DNA of 64,000 nt from Caulobacter sp. (GCA_017745235.1 JAGHZU010000008.1:31483-95482), one strand, 5' to 3'. Counted from the stretch's first letter, positions 7,356 through 18,277 are shown. The notes: a model not told the origin generated them from the letters alone. Translations and numbers: made by a program.

Positions 7356-8039
7356 ATGGAATTCCTCAAGTTCATCCGCTCGATCGAGGAGCTGCTCTAC
7401 GAGGTGATGACCTGGCTGCTGTTCTATCCGCGCACGATGTGGCGGGTGCTGGCGCGGCCGGGCAGCCTGATCGCCGAGACGACCAGCGAACTGGGCCAGG
7501 ATGTCGAGCAGCAGTTCACCGACCTGGTCAGCCCGCCGCTGTTCCTGATGCTGTCGATCCTGCTGGCCCACGCCCTGGAACTGACCGCGCACATCGGCGC
7601 CGCGCCGATGAAGTCGGAGCTGGCCCAGCGGGTGATGGCCTCCGACACCAACCTGCTGATCTTCCGGGTGGTGGTGTTCAGCCTGTTTCCGCTGGTGATG
7701 GCGGTGGGGCTGCTCAAGCGCCTGAAGCTGCCGATCGACCGCGAGACCCTGCGCCGGCCCTTCTACCTGCAATGCTTCTACGCCGCTCCCTTCGCGGTGT
7801 TCACCTCGGCCGGGGTGACGCTGGCGCGCACGCATCTGCCGGATCCCGTCCGCGCGGCGGGCCTTGTGCTGTGGCTGGCCACGACCGGCTGGTACCTGGC
7901 GGTCGAGGCCAACTGGTTCCGGGGCCGCCTGGGCGTGAGCCTCCCGCGCGGCTTCCTGATCGCCGCCGGGCGCCTGGCCCTGGGCTTCCTGCTGACCGTG
8001 CTGGCCGGCCTGGTGCTGATCGGCCCGGCGATGGCGTAA
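7356..8039 (+). CDS. Polytopic membrane protein of unknown function (permease-like)
   Basis: A 227-residue protein with an amphipathic N-terminal region (MEFLKFIRSIEELLYEVMTWLLFYPRTMW), a loop, then four hydrophobic segments at roughly residues 60-80, 105-125, 140-160 and 195-225. The overall layout resembles Yip1-like or generic permease-type proteins, but no catalytic or transport motif is visible. The neighbours give no clear functional hint. Codon use matches the surroundings, and the start is fixed by the ATG at the front of the conserved-looking N terminus. Confidence 0.75.
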   Translation: MEFLKFIRSIEELLYEVMTWLLFYPRTMWRVLARPGSLIAETTSELGQDVEQQFTDLVSPPLFLMLSILLAHALELTAHIGAAPMKSELAQRVMASDTNLLIFRVVVFSLFPLVMAVGLLKRLKLPIDRETLRRPFYLQCFYAAPFAVFTSAGVTLARTHLPDPVRAAGLVLWLATTGWYLAVEANWFRGRLGVSLPRGFLIAAGRLALGFLLTVLAGLVLIGPAMA

Positions 8040-8102
8040 GAGGTGCGTGAAGACCCTGCGGCGGCCTTCCAGGAACCGGGGGCGCCGCGCTACAATCGCA
8101 CC

Positions 8103-9032
8103 ATGCCGCTGCGCCTTCACATCGATACCGATTGCGGCGTGGACGACGCCCTGGCCCTGGCCATGCTGGCGCGCTCGCCGGACGCCGTCGAGATCGTCTC
8201 GGCCTCGGCCGTGTTCGGCAACACCTATGTCGACCAGGCCGCCGCCAATGCGCGCGGGGTGCTGCGCCTGGCCGGCTGTCCGGCCGAGGTCTATATCGGC
8301 GCCGGCTCGGGCGTGGCCCGCCGGCGGGTGGAGCGGATGCGGCCGGCCCATGGGGTGGACGGCCTGAACGGGGCGGGGTTCTCGCAGCGCTGGAAGCTGC
8401 CGGAGATGGATCGCGGGCAGGGCGGCAGCCTGCTGGCCTTCCGCGCCCGCGCCCGGGTGTCGGGCCTGTTCCTGGGGCCGCTGACCAACCTCGCCAACGG
8501 CCTGCTGGAAGATCCGACGGCCTTCCGCGACTGGCGACCGACCGTGATGGCCGGCGCCTTCGCCGTGGAGGGCAAGGCCAGCGGCGGGGCCGACTTCAAC
8601 ACCTGGAGCGACGCCGAGGCCCTGGCCCGGGTGCTGGAGCGGGGCGTGCGCCCACGCCTGGTCCCGCTGGACGTGACCTCGCGCGTGACCCTGACGTCGG
8701 AGGCGATGGGCGTGGGCTCGCGGGCCTGCGGCACGCCGCTGTCGGCGCGGCTGAACAAGGCGGTGGGACCCTACATGGCCTTCCATCGCCAGGCCTGGGG
8801 ACTGGAGAACGGCTGTCATCCGCACGACGCCGTGGCGGCCGTCAGCCTGATCGCGCCCGAGCTCTATGCGTTCGAGCCCGCCCGCCTGCGGGTGGTCACC
8901 GACGGAACGCGTCTGGGCCGGATCGAGCGCGTGGAGGGCGAGCCCAACGCCGAGGTCTGCGTGGACGTCGACGCCGCGGCGGTGGAGCGGATGCTGCTGG
9001 AGCGGCTGTTCTGCGCGGCGGTGGCGGCCTAG
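8103..9032 (+). CDS. Nucleoside hydrolase (IunH/RihA family)
   Basis: A 309-residue inosine-uridine-preferring nucleoside hydrolase. The N-terminal [15 protein letters not shown] is the calcium-binding motif (usually DTDPGxDDA, here with Cys for Pro), followed by [16 protein letters not shown], and NLANGLL plus the [13 protein letters not shown] and [12 protein letters not shown] motifs, the last containing the conserved active-site histidine and aspartate. It cleaves the N-glycosidic bond of ribonucleosides for salvage. The internal ATG at 8103 gives the standard N terminus. Cytosolic; no signal peptide. Confidence 0.9.
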   Translation: MPLRLHIDTDCGVDDALALAMLARSPDAVEIVSASAVFGNTYVDQAAANARGVLRLAGCPAEVYIGAGSGVARRRVERMRPAHGVDGLNGAGFSQRWKLPEMDRGQGGSLLAFRARARVSGLFLGPLTNLANGLLEDPTAFRDWRPTVMAGAFAVEGKASGGADFNTWSDAEALARVLERGVRPRLVPLDVTSRVTLTSEAMGVGSRACGTPLSARLNKAVGPYMAFHRQAWGLENGCHPHDAVAAVSLIAPELYAFEPARLRVVTDGTRLGRIERVEGEPNAEVCVDVDAAAVERMLLERLFCAAVAA

Positions 9033-9140
9033 TTCCCCCAAAACATCCGGTTAAGCCTTCGTTAGGCAAGTCGCGGGATTTGCTGGAGGCGACCCCGCGC
9101 CTTTTCTTGCGGCGAAATCCGGGCGACAGTGCGAGAACAC

Positions 9141-9653
9141 ATGATGAACGCGAATCGCACCCCCATCCGCATCCTCGGCCTGGATCCCGGCCTGCGCCGC
9201 ACGGGCTGGGGCGTGCTCAGCGTCGAGGGCTCGCGCATGAGCCACGTCGCCCACGGGGTGATCGCGCCCGACGAGAAGGCCGACTTCGCCTGGCGGCTGC
9301 TGCAGCTGTTCGAGGGGATCGGCGCGGTGATCGCCCAGTATCGCCCGGACGAGGCGGCGGTCGAGGAAGTGTTCCTCAACACCAACGCCCAGTCGACGCT
9401 GAAGCTGGGCCACGCCCGCGCCGCCTCGCTGATCGCGCCGGCCCAGGCGGGCCTGAGCGTGGCCGAATATTCCACCCGCCTGGTCAAGAAGGCGGTGGTG
9501 GGCACCGGCGCGGCCGACAAGAGCCAGATCGGCTTCATGATCGCCCGCCTCCTGCCCACGGCCGGCAAGACCACGGCCGACGCCGCCGACGCCCTGGCCG
9601 TGGCCATCACCCACGCCAACCTTCGCCAGGCCAACGCCCGGAGAGTCGCATGA
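9141..9653 (+). CDS. ruvC: Crossover junction endodeoxyribonuclease RuvC
   Basis: A 170-residue Holliday junction resolvase. The RNase H-like fold carries its acidic residues in [13 protein letters not shown] (first Asp), [11 protein letters not shown] (Glu) and the C-terminal [16 protein letters not shown] (Asp pair). RuvC cuts four-way junctions held by RuvAB. The stop overlaps the ruvA start in ATGA, implying coupled translation. The ATG at 9141 is chosen; an earlier GTG at 9129 is in frame but less likely, and the ATG at 9144 is an alternative. I found no clear Caulobacter LexA box just upstream. Confidence 0.95.
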   Translation: MMNANRTPIRILGLDPGLRRTGWGVLSVEGSRMSHVAHGVIAPDEKADFAWRLLQLFEGIGAVIAQYRPDEAAVEEVFLNTNAQSTLKLGHARAASLIAPAQAGLSVAEYSTRLVKKAVVGTGAADKSQIGFMIARLLPTAGKTTADAADALAVAITHANLRQANARRVA

Positions 9654-10267
9654 TCGGGAGACTGCGCGGCGCCGTCGGCGAGATCGGCGAGGAAGAGGCC
9701 CTGATCGACGTGATGGGCGTGGGCTATCTGGTCCGCTGCGGGGCGCGCACCCTGCAGCGCCTGCCGGCCCTGGGCGAGGAGACCCTGCTGCACATCGAGA
9801 GCCAGTGGAGCGAGAGCGCGGGCCTGCGCCTCTACGGCTTCCTGGCCCGCGACGAGCGCCGCGCCTTCGTGCTGCTGCAGGCCATCCAGGGCGTGGGCCC
9901 CAAGGCCGCCATGGCGGTGCTGGACGTGCTGTCGCCGGCCGAACTGGCCTCGGCGGTGGCGCGCGAGGACAAGGCCGCCGTGGGCCGCGCCAACGGCGTG
10001 GGGCCCAAGCTGGCCCTGCGCATCGTCACCGAGCTGAAGGACAAGCCGATCGTCGACGGGCCGGTGTTCATGGGCGCGCCGACGAGCGCGGCGTCCGCCG
10101 CGCCGGCCAAGGCCGCCCCCACCGGCGACGCCGTGGCGGCGTTGATGGGCCTGGGCGTGGCCGAGGTCAACGCCCGCCGCGTGGTCGAGGCCGCCGCGGA
10201 CCGGCTGGGCGAGACGGCGACCGTGCAGCAGCTGATCAAGGCTGGCCTGCAGGAGCTGGGGCGGTGA
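9650..10267 (+). CDS. ruvA: Holliday junction branch migration protein RuvA
   Basis: A 205-residue RuvA. The N-terminal OB-fold begins [15 protein letters not shown], the two helix-hairpin-helix motifs appear as [16 protein letters not shown] and [18 protein letters not shown], and after an Ala-rich linker the C-terminal RuvB-binding domain starts at [21 protein letters not shown]. It holds Holliday junctions open for RuvB. Overlaps ruvC; separated from ruvB by a repeat-filled 121-base gap. Confidence 0.96.
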   Translation: MIGRLRGAVGEIGEEEALIDVMGVGYLVRCGARTLQRLPALGEETLLHIESQWSESAGLRLYGFLARDERRAFVLLQAIQGVGPKAAMAVLDVLSPAELASAVAREDKAAVGRANGVGPKLALRIVTELKDKPIVDGPVFMGAPTSAASAAPAKAAPTGDAVAALMGLGVAEVNARRVVEAAADRLGETATVQQLIKAGLQELGR

Positions 10268-10276
10268 GGAACGCGC

Positions 10277-10385
10277 TGTCCCCCTCCGACCCTCCGGGCC
10301 ATCTCCCCCAGGGGGGGAGGATTTACGCCGAGCCGATGCTCTCCCTTTGGGGGAACTGTCGCGGAGCGACTGAGAGGGGCTCCCA
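10277..10385 (-). repeat. Dispersed intergenic palindromic repeat, copy B
   Basis: Reverse complement of copy A at 6376-6490, with the shared core atcctccccc...gggg...tggcccggaggg.cggag. It lies wholly between ruvA and ruvB and ends a few bases before the ruvB start, so it may influence ruvB expression or just be tolerated there. Confidence 0.75.
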
Positions 10386-10388
10386 ACG

Positions 10389-11435
10389 ATGACCCGCATC
10401 GTCTCCGGCGAAGCCCAGCACGGCGAAGCCATCCCGGGCGCCAGCGACCGCGCCCTGCGGCCCCAGACCCTGGCCGAATTCGTCGGTCAGGAGCAGGCCA
10501 AGGGCAACCTGCGCATCTTCATCGAGGCGGCCAAGGGCCGGGGCGAGGCCCTGGACCACGTGCTGCTGTTCGGCCCGCCAGGCCTGGGCAAGACCACCCT
10601 GGCCCAGATCGTCGCGCGCGAGCTGGGCGTGAACTTCCGCGCCACCTCGGGCCCGGTGCTGAACAAGCCCGGCGACCTGGCGGCGATCCTGACGAACCTG
10701 GAAGCCAACGACGTCCTGTTCATCGACGAGATCCACCGCCTGCCCTCGACCGTGGAGGAGATCCTCTATCCGGCGATGGAGGACCACGTGCTGGACCTGG
10801 TGATCGGCGAGGGGCCGTCGGCGCGCTCGATCCGTATCGACCTGGCGCCCTTCACCCTGGTGGCCGCCACGACGCGGGCGGGCATGCTGGCCACGCCCCT
10901 GCGCGACCGCTTCGGCATTCCGGTGCGGCTGGAGTTCTACACCCCGGCCGAATTGCGGCACGTGCTGCTGCACGCCGCGCGGAAGATGGGCGCGCTGCTG
11001 TCGGACGACGGGGCCGACGAGATCGCCAAGCGCGCCCGCGGCACTCCGCGCGTGGCCGGCCGACTGCTGCGCCGGGTGCGCGATTTCGCCACCGCCGACG
11101 GCGCGGCGGTCATCGACCGCAAGGCCGCCGGCATGGCCCTGGCGCGGCTGGAGGTGGACGAGAGCGGGCTGGACAGCCTCGACCGCCGCTACCTGCGCGC
11201 CATGATCGACAATTACGGCGGCGGCCCGGTGGGCGTGGAGACCATGGCCTACGCCATCGCCGAGGCCCGCGACGCGGTGGAGGACGTGATCGAGCCCTAC
11301 CTGATGCAGCAGGGTTTCATCCAGCGCACCCCGCGCGGCCGCATGGCCTGCGGCAAGGCTTACCTGCACCTGGGCTTGCCCGAGCCGCAGTCCGCTCCGA
11401 AGATCGTCCAGGGCGGGCTGTTCGGGGACGAGTAG
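10389..11435 (+). CDS. ruvB: Holliday junction branch migration ATPase RuvB
   Basis: A 348-residue AAA+ motor. Visible motifs: [19 protein letters not shown] at the start of the ATPase domain, Walker [10 protein letters not shown] (about residues 60-68), Walker B FIDEIHR, sensor 1 ATTRAG, arginine finger region LRDRFGIP, and the C-terminal winged helix with [15 protein letters not shown]. It drives branch migration on RuvA-bound junctions. Full length and very typical. Confidence 0.98.
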   Translation: MTRIVSGEAQHGEAIPGASDRALRPQTLAEFVGQEQAKGNLRIFIEAAKGRGEALDHVLLFGPPGLGKTTLAQIVARELGVNFRATSGPVLNKPGDLAAILTNLEANDVLFIDEIHRLPSTVEEILYPAMEDHVLDLVIGEGPSARSIRIDLAPFTLVAATTRAGMLATPLRDRFGIPVRLEFYTPAELRHVLLHAARKMGALLSDDGADEIAKRARGTPRVAGRLLRRVRDFATADGAAVIDRKAAGMALARLEVDESGLDSLDRRYLRAMIDNYGGGPVGVETMAYAIAEARDAVEDVIEPYLMQQGFIQRTPRGRMACGKAYLHLGLPEPQSAPKIVQGGLFGDE

Positions 11436-11452
11436 CGGCCCGGGAGACCAGC

Positions 11453-12118
11453 ATGGGCCGTGGCGACGTCATCGAGGTTTCGAAGGCCGGGCGGCCGCCC
11501 GACGCGATGGTCTCGCGCGGGCGGTCGTGGTTTCCGAAGCTTCCGCCCGGGTCGCCAGGGAAGCCGCCGCGCGGGGCTTCGCCCGGTCCGGGGCGTCCCA
11601 ACGTCTGGTCGTTCCACACCGCCCTGTCGCCCGATCAGGTCGGCGCCCATCTGGCGCGTGGGGTGGGGCGCGAGGGCGACGATCAGGGCCCCGAGCCCAT
11701 CGTCGGCGTTTTCCGGCCGGGGGCGGCCCGGCTTCATCGCCGTCCCACCGCCTCCAACAAGGCCAAGCTGCCGATGGGGGTGGACTGGGCGGCCGAGGGC
11801 GAAGGCAGTCGAGTGACCTGCCGCATGCGCCCGCCGCCTGCGCTGGTGCTTGTGGCCGGGGCCTGGCTGGCCGCGACCATGAGGGCGGTCGGCGACGTTC
11901 CGGGCGCGATCATGGCGCTGGCGCTTCACCAGGACCATCTCCCTGGCCGCAGTCGCGACACGCCGCTGGGCGACCTGATCGACGCGGTGGTGATGCTGGC
12001 GGTGGCGTTCGGGGGGCTGCGGATCGTACGCGGGTTCATGGACCGCGACCGCGTCTTCCTGCTGGACCACGTCACCCGCGCGCTTGAGGCTGGCGCCGTA
12101 CGAGGGGCGCGGGAATAG
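11453..12118 (+). CDS. Hypothetical membrane protein with a tandem decayed paralogue
   Basis: A 221-residue protein I do not recognise. The N-terminal 50 residues are Pro/Gly/Arg-rich and may not belong; the convincing part starts at VWSFHTALSPDQVGAHLARGV, continues with IVGVFRPGAARLHRRPTASNKAKLPMGVDW, and has two hydrophobic segments (ALVLVAGAWLAATMRAV and LIDAVVMLAVAFGGLRIV). The WxFxTxLSPxQ motif recurs in the broken reading frame at 12195, showing a local duplication. Starts 17 bases after ruvB. The start codon is uncertain (11453 or 11507). Confidence 0.55.
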   Translation: MGRGDVIEVSKAGRPPDAMVSRGRSWFPKLPPGSPGKPPRGASPGPGRPNVWSFHTALSPDQVGAHLARGVGREGDDQGPEPIVGVFRPGAARLHRRPTASNKAKLPMGVDWAAEGEGSRVTCRMRPPPALVLVAGAWLAATMRAVGDVPGAIMALALHQDHLPGRSRDTPLGDLIDAVVMLAVAFGGLRIVRGFMDRDRVFLLDHVTRALEAGAVRGARE

Positions 12119-12194
12119 CGCCGCCTCAAACAAGCGTGGGACGGGCTTGCCCGAAGTGTGGTCCGCCTCAAAAGAACGTCCGGGGGAAATTGGG

Positions 12195-12389
12195 ATGAAC
12201 TGGCCTGGTCGCCGTTGGCGGTTCCAGACGAGGCTGACGCCGGAGCAAATGCGCAGAGCGCCTGGGGGATGAGGTCGACGGCTATTTCGGTCTTGGTCGC
12301 TGGCTGGCCCGGAACGAGACGCGTTCCTCGAGCAGTTCCTGCGCGGCCGCCTCGAGGCCCGCCCTTCGATCGTCGAGGTGTTCGGCTAG
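12195..12389 (+). pseudogene. Frameshifted remnant paralogous to the preceding gene
   Basis: Starts with an ATG and reads MNWPGRRWRFQTRLTPEQMR, matching the WxFxTxLSPxQ motif of the upstream gene. The frame breaks near 12253; the next frame continues ERLGDEVDGYFGLGRWLARNE, and after a second shift near 12315 continues DAFLEQFLRGRLEARPSIVEVFG before a stop. The last bit resembles IVGVF of the neighbour. The three pieces read as one ancestral domain with at least two indels, so the locus is a decayed tandem copy. Confidence 0.6.
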
Positions 12390-12437
12390 GGGACGTCCCC
12401 TCTCCCCCTTCCGGAGCGACCTCGCTACAACGAGGTG

Positions 12438-12884
12438 ATGACCGATCTTCCCGAACCCACCGCCGGCGTCTTCCACGGCCGCGAGCACCAGCTGCCGGTC
12501 CGGATCTATTACGAGGACACCGACTTCTCCGGCATCGTCTACCACGCCAACTACCTGCGCTATTTCGAGCGGGGGCGGAGCGACTTCTTCCGGATGATCG
12601 GGATCTCGCACAGCGAGCTGGCGACGATCGACACGGCCTTCGCCCTGACGCGCATGGAGATTGACTTCAAGAAGGCCGCCCGGGTCGACGACGCGCTGGT
12701 GGTGCGCACCACCTACGACCGGATCAAGGGCGCGCGCCTGCACGTGACCCAGCGCATCACCCGGGGCGAGGACCTGATCGCCGTGGCGAGCGTGGAGGCC
12801 ATCTGCATCACCCTGGACGGCCGCCCCCGCAAGCCTTCGCCCGACATGGTGGCCAAGCTGGCGCCGTGGGTCGAGCCGGCCTGA
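12438..12884 (+). CDS. ybgC: Tol-Pal system acyl-CoA thioesterase YbgC
   Basis: A 148-residue hot-dog fold thioesterase. The family motif is present as RIYYEDTDFSGIVYHANYLRYFERGRS, with the catalytic aspartate in YEDTD and histidine in VYHANY. YbgC is the usual first gene of tol-pal clusters and acts on short to medium acyl-CoA or acyl carrier protein thioesters near the inner membrane; its role in Tol-Pal function is unclear. The ATG at 12438 follows a GTG at 12435 that could also serve. Confidence 0.94.
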   Translation: MTDLPEPTAGVFHGREHQLPVRIYYEDTDFSGIVYHANYLRYFERGRSDFFRMIGISHSELATIDTAFALTRMEIDFKKAARVDDALVVRTTYDRIKGARLHVTQRITRGEDLIAVASVEAICITLDGRPRKPSPDMVAKLAPWVEPA

Positions 12885-12909
12885 CCGCGCCGTCGCCTGC
12901 AAAAGGCAA

Positions 12910-12928
12910 GACGAGGAAAAAACTCGTC
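12910..12928 (+). terminator. Hairpin between ybgC and tolQ
   Basis: gacgag and ctcgtc form a 6-bp stem around an A-rich loop about 25 bases after the ybgC stop. It could partially terminate, leaving tolQ to its own promoter in the 166-base gap. Confidence 0.4.
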
Positions 12929-13050
12929 CGGCCGGCGATCGTCATAGTTTCAACATTGCCCCGCTTCATGCCAGTAAGGCGCAACGGAACCGGAGCGGGC
13001 GCGCTATGACCCACTCCTGATATTTGACGCCCCAACGGAGCATACCCCGC

Positions 13051-13749
<699 letters not shown>

Positions 13750-13753
13750 TCCC

Positions 13754-14278
<525 letters not shown>

Positions 14279-14287
14279 GGGATCGCC

Positions 14288-15148
14288 GTGACCCGTCGCG
14301 AAGATCGCGCCAACCTGTCGCCGGCCCTGGTGGGGTCGGTCGTCCTGCACGGGGCCGTGGTCGCCGCGATCATGATTGGCTGGCCCTGGAGGCCGTCCAA
14401 GCCGATCGTGATCGGGGAGAGCGTGCCGGTGACCATCGTCACCGAGGGCCCCACCAACGTGCGTCCCGCCCAGGAGGCGCCGCAGGAGCAGACGGCCCAG
14501 ACCGAGGAGCCGACGCCGGACGCCACGCCCGAGCCGCCGGCCCCCGTTCCCGCGCCCCAGCCCCAGCCCGCGCCGCCGAAGGCCCAGCCGGTCCCCACGC
14601 CGCTCAAGCCAACCCCCGCGCCGCCGACGCCCGCTCCCAAGCCGACCCCGACGCCGGCCAAGCCGACGCCCGCCAAGCCGGCGCCCTCCAAGCCCGAGCC
14701 CGACTTCTTCTCGTCGCTGGAGAAGACTCTGTCCAAGGCACCCAAGTCGACCGGCAAGCCGGCGTCCAGCGCGCCCAAGGGGCCGACGCGTCCGGAAACC
14801 GCCACCCAGGCCCGTCCGGGCGCAGGGGCGATGACCGGCCTGCAGGCCGCGGCCATCAACGGCATGAAGGACGAGATCCAGCGCCGCTGGAACCCCAACT
14901 GCGAGGTCGAGGGCGGCGCCGACGTGCAGGTCAAGGTGTCGTTCAAGCTTGCGCCGGGCGGGCGCATCGTCGGCGCCGTCACCGCCGGCGGGGCCGAGAA
15001 CTCGCCCAACGCCACGGTCAAGGCCGCGGCCGACCGCGCCATCCGGGCCGTCTACCAGTCGGCGCCCTTCGAGGGCCTGCCGCCCGACTATTACGGCCAG
15101 CAACTGAACCTGAACTTCAAGGCGCGCGACGCCTGCGCCGCGCGATAG
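14288..15148 (+). CDS. tolA: TolA-type TonB C-terminal domain protein
   Basis: A 286-residue protein that starts with GTG. A single transmembrane segment at about residues 14-33 is followed by a long Pro/Ala/Lys/Glu-rich spacer (about residues 55-150) expected to span the periplasm, and a C-terminal TonB/TolA fold (about 185-284) beginning at [28 protein letters not shown]. It links the TolQR motor to TolB-Pal in the outer envelope. Instead of the long helical domain of E. coli TolA this spacer is proline-rich, as often in alphaproteobacteria. Confidence 0.9.
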   Translation: MTRREDRANLSPALVGSVVLHGAVVAAIMIGWPWRPSKPIVIGESVPVTIVTEGPTNVRPAQEAPQEQTAQTEEPTPDATPEPPAPVPAPQPQPAPPKAQPVPTPLKPTPAPPTPAPKPTPTPAKPTPAKPAPSKPEPDFFSSLEKTLSKAPKSTGKPASSAPKGPTRPETATQARPGAGAMTGLQAAAINGMKDEIQRRWNPNCEVEGGADVQVKVSFKLAPGGRIVGAVTAGGAENSPNATVKAAADRAIRAVYQSAPFEGLPPDYYGQQLNLNFKARDACAAR

Positions 15149-15161
15149 GGAGGACCCGACG

Positions 15162-16478
15162 ATGAACCTCAAGTCCCTGCTGACCGGCATGGCCGGCGCG
15201 GCCGTCCTGGCCCTTTCGTTCGCGGCCGTGGCCGCCCCCGGCGTGGCCCGCGCCCAGATCGAGGTCGACATCGACAAGGGCGCGGTCAAGCCGCTGCCGG
15301 TGGCCATCCCCGCCTTCTCGGGCGGCGGACGCGGCGCCGACATCGCCCAGGTCATCAGCGGCAACCTCGAGCGCTCGGGCCTGTTCCAGCCGCTCAGCAC
15401 CGCCGGCGTGGCCGACAAGCTGGGCGACGTGAACGTGCAGCCGCGCTTCCCCGACTGGCAGGCGACCGGCGCCCAGGCGCTGATCAACGGCCAGGTCACG
15501 GTCGGGGCCGACGGCCAGCTGCGCGTGGACTTCCGCCTGTGGGACACCTTCAGCCAGCAGCAGCTGCTGGGCCTGCAGTTCACCTCGACCGCCGAGAACT
15601 GGCGGCGCGTGGCCCACAAGATCAGCGACGCCGTCTATGAGCGCCTGACCGGCGAGAAGGGCTATTTCGACACCCGCGTGGCCTTCGTGGCCGAGAGCGG
15701 CGGCAAGCTGAACCGTGTCAAGAAGCTGGCCATCATGGACCAGGACGGGGCCAACCCCAGCTACATCACCGACGGGTCGTACATCGTCATGACCCCGCGC
15801 TTCTCGGCGACGAGCCAGGAAATCACCTACATGGCGCTGCGGCCCACGGGCTCCAGCATCTACCTGCTGAACCTGCAGACGGGCCGCACCGAGACCGTCG
15901 GCAAGTTCCCGGGCATGGTCTTCGCCCCGCGCTTCTCGCCGGACGGGACCAAGGTGGCCTTCTCGGTCGAAAAGAACGGCAACAGCGACATCTACGTGAT
16001 GGACCTGCGCAGCCGGCAGTCGACCCGGATCACCACCGACCCGGCCATCGACACCTCGCCTTCGTTCTCGCCCGATGGCAGCAAGATCGTCTTCAACTCC
16101 GACCGCGGCGGCCAGGCCCAGCTCTACGTGATGAACGCCGACGGCAGCGGCGTGCGCCGCATCTCCGGCGGCGGCGGGCGCTACACCACCCCGGTCTGGA
16201 GCCCGCGCGGCGACTACATCGCCTTCACCAAGCAGACGGGCGGGGAGTTCCACATCGGCGTGATGCGCCCCGACGGCGGCGACGAGCGCCTGCTGACCAC
16301 CAGCTATCTGGACGAGGGCCCCACCTGGGCGCCCAACGGGCGGGTGCTGATGTTCTCGCGCGAGAGCGCCAGCGGCGTCTCGCGGCTGTGGAGCGTGGAC
16401 ATCACCGGCCGCATCCTGCGCCCCGCCGCCTACACCGGCGCGGCGTCCGACCCGGCCTGGTCGCCGCTGCTGGACTGA
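15162..16478 (+). CDS. tolB: Tol-Pal system periplasmic beta-propeller TolB
   Basis: A 438-residue secreted protein with a signal peptide (residues 1 to about 32, ending ARAQ). The N-terminal alpha/beta domain (about 35-170) begins with the mature-end EVDIDKG segment that binds TolA in other species. Six-bladed beta-propeller repeats follow: [33 protein letters not shown] and [11 protein letters not shown] are visible blade motifs. It binds Pal at the outer membrane. Length and order are typical. Confidence 0.97.
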   Translation: MNLKSLLTGMAGAAVLALSFAAVAAPGVARAQIEVDIDKGAVKPLPVAIPAFSGGGRGADIAQVISGNLERSGLFQPLSTAGVADKLGDVNVQPRFPDWQATGAQALINGQVTVGADGQLRVDFRLWDTFSQQQLLGLQFTSTAENWRRVAHKISDAVYERLTGEKGYFDTRVAFVAESGGKLNRVKKLAIMDQDGANPSYITDGSYIVMTPRFSATSQEITYMALRPTGSSIYLLNLQTGRTETVGKFPGMVFAPRFSPDGTKVAFSVEKNGNSDIYVMDLRSRQSTRITTDPAIDTSPSFSPDGSKIVFNSDRGGQAQLYVMNADGSGVRRISGGGGRYTTPVWSPRGDYIAFTKQTGGEFHIGVMRPDGGDERLLTTSYLDEGPTWAPNGRVLMFSRESASGVSRLWSVDITGRILRPAAYTGAASDPAWSPLLD

Positions 16479-16704
16479 TCCACGGTCAACCTCCAGGGTC
16501 GTCCACCCCATTTTTTGGCAACCTTCGCCGTAAAAGCGCGTTGCTGTGCTGTCGTTCATCCAGCGTTCACCCGGCGGATGAAACGACAGACGCGTGCGAC
16601 AATCTGACGCCATTGTGAGGACCAGGGTTCGATTTCGCACAGCGCCGCAAGTCCAGCGCGCGTAAGAATGAGCAACCCCGGTCGTGGATTTGAGGAGAAA
16701 TTGG

Positions 16705-17259
16705 ATGAGCTTCGACACCAAACGCGTCGCTAGACTGGCGCTGATCGGCGTGGCCGCCGCTTCGCTGGCCGCCTGCGCTTCGCGGCCGAAGCCCACCGGC
16801 CCGGTGGCCCCGACGCCGCCGGCTCCGACCCAGGAAGCGCCGCCGCCCTACACCCCGCCGCCGGCCCAGCCGGTCGACCAGGGCCCCGTGCCCGGTTCGG
16901 TGCAGGACTTCGTCGTCAACATCGGCGAGCGCATCTACTTCGACACCGACAGCTACGACATCCGCGCCGACGCCCAGCCGACCTTGGCCGCCCAGGCCCA
17001 GTGGCTGAACCGCTATCCGGCCGTGAAGGTCCGCATCGAAGGCAACGCCGACGAACGCGGCACCCGCGAATACAACCTGGCCCTGGGCGCTCGCCGCGCC
17101 AACGCCATCCGCGTCTTCCTGACCGGCCAGGGCGTCTCGGCCTCGCGCATCGAGACGATCTCGTACGGCAAGGAACGTCCGATCGATCCGGGCACGGGCG
17201 AAGAGGCCTGGGCCAAGAACCGTAACGGCCGCACCGCCATCACCGACGGCGCGCGCTAA
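16705..17259 (+). CDS. pal: Peptidoglycan-associated lipoprotein Pal
   Basis: A 184-residue outer membrane lipoprotein. The signal peptide ends in the lipobox LAAC (mature cysteine at about residue 24), followed by a Pro-rich linker (about 30-65) and the OmpA-like domain. The peptidoglycan-binding motif is visible as GNADERGTREYNLALGARRANA. Pal anchors the outer membrane to the cell wall and in Caulobacter is required for envelope integrity. A 226-base gap before it, longer than the other gaps in the cluster, suggests an additional promoter. Confidence 0.97.
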   Translation: MSFDTKRVARLALIGVAAASLAACASRPKPTGPVAPTPPAPTQEAPPPYTPPPAQPVDQGPVPGSVQDFVVNIGERIYFDTDSYDIRADAQPTLAAQAQWLNRYPAVKVRIEGNADERGTREYNLALGARRANAIRVFLTGQGVSASRIETISYGKERPIDPGTGEEAWAKNRNGRTAITDGAR

Positions 17260-17261
17260 GC

Positions 17262-17386
17262 CTTGGCTCCCTTCCCCCTCGATTGGGGGAAGGGCCGGGG
17301 ATCGGGGGTGGCGACGGCCGCTGCGCCGCACGGCCGTCGCCAGCCCCGCCCAACCCTCCCCCGGTCAAAGGGGGAGGGCTTTGCGT
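17262..17386 (+). repeat. Long imperfect inverted repeat (MITE-like) between pal and cpoB
   Basis: The two halves are near reverse complements over about 55 bases each. Three nested hairpins are visible: cttccccc/gggggaag (17271-17292), ggcgacggccg/cggccgtcgcc (17310-17341) and ccctccccc/gggggaggg (17354-17378), the last followed by cttt. It has no coding frame. It resembles a small non-autonomous palindromic element or a very strong terminator and attenuator. Confidence 0.75.
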
Positions 17387-17430
17387 TTTGGCGCCGCACT
17401 TTTGTCCGCAACCGGGGCATAATCGCCGAC

Positions 17431-18267
17431 ATGAAGCTGAAAGCCGTCCTGTTCGCCTCCGTCCTGGCCGTGTCGGCCGTTCCCGCGTTCGCCCAGACGC
17501 CGATGCCCGATCCGCTCGACGATCGTTCGGCCAAGCGCCTGGACAAGATGGAGAAGGTCGTGCGCGAGCTGCGCTCGATCGTCTTCCAGGGCCGCGACAC
17601 GGGCAAGCCCGTGGTGGTGCAGCCGGCCGAGACCGACGCCCAGATCGCCGCCCTGTCGGACCGGGTCAAGGATCTGGAGCAGACCCTCACCCGGGTGAAC
17701 GGCGCCAATGACGGCCTGACCCAGGAACTGGACCAGGCCCGCCGCTCGGCCACCGCCGCCCAGGCCCGCGCCGACGCGCTGGACGCCCGTCTGGCCGCGC
17801 TGGAAAAGAAGATCGGCGACATGGAGACGGCCCAGGTGGCCGCCGCCCCCGCGCCCACCGCGCCAGCCGCCCCCGCGGGCGATCCGGCCACGGCCTTCAA
17901 GCAGGCCCGCCAGCTGCTGCTGGACGGCGACTACGGCGCGGCCGAGGCGGCCTTCGCCGGCTATGTCGCGGCCTATCCCGACAGCGCCAAGGCCCCCGAG
18001 GCCCGCTACTGGCTGGGCGAGACCCAGTTCGTGCGCGAGGCGTACGGCGACGCCGCCGGCAACTATCTGGGCGCCGTGCGCGGCTGGCCGCAGACCAGCT
18101 GGGCGCCCGATGCGGTCCTGAAGCTGTCGCGCTCGCTGGTGGCGATGAAGAAGCCCGCTGACGCCTGCCGCACGCTGGACGAACTGGCCAAGCGCTATCC
18201 CAAGGCGCCGTCGTCGGTGACCAGCAAGGCCGCCGCCACCCGCACCCAGGCCAAGTGCGCGGCTTAG
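17431..18267 (+). CDS. cpoB: Tol-Pal associated periplasmic TPR protein CpoB (YbgF)
   Basis: A 278-residue secreted protein: signal peptide (residues 1-21, ending AFAQ), an N-terminal coiled coil (about 30-135), a short Ala/Pro linker, and a C-terminal TPR domain (about 150-275) with the outer-membrane-assembly style motif DPATAFKQARQLLLDGDYGAAEAAF. In E. coli CpoB links PBP1b activity to Tol. The real start is the ATG before the signal peptide; the longer frame runs through the upstream repeat. Confidence 0.93.
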   Translation: MKLKAVLFASVLAVSAVPAFAQTPMPDPLDDRSAKRLDKMEKVVRELRSIVFQGRDTGKPVVVQPAETDAQIAALSDRVKDLEQTLTRVNGANDGLTQELDQARRSATAAQARADALDARLAALEKKIGDMETAQVAAAPAPTAPAAPAGDPATAFKQARQLLLDGDYGAAEAAFAGYVAAYPDSAKAPEARYWLGETQFVREAYGDAAGNYLGAVRGWPQTSWAPDAVLKLSRSLVAMKKPADACRTLDELAKRYPKAPSSVTSKAAATRTQAKCAA

Positions 18268-18277
18268 GGTCGACTTG

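Noticed and set aside
9033..9140. LexA/SOS box upstream of ruvC
   Set aside because: I looked for the Caulobacter GTTC-N7-GTTC form; a single GTTC is present but the second half does not match.
12119..12437. A complete gene between the decayed paralogue and ybgC
   Set aside because: The open frame across it changes composition at several points; the fragments are better explained by one frameshifted remnant.
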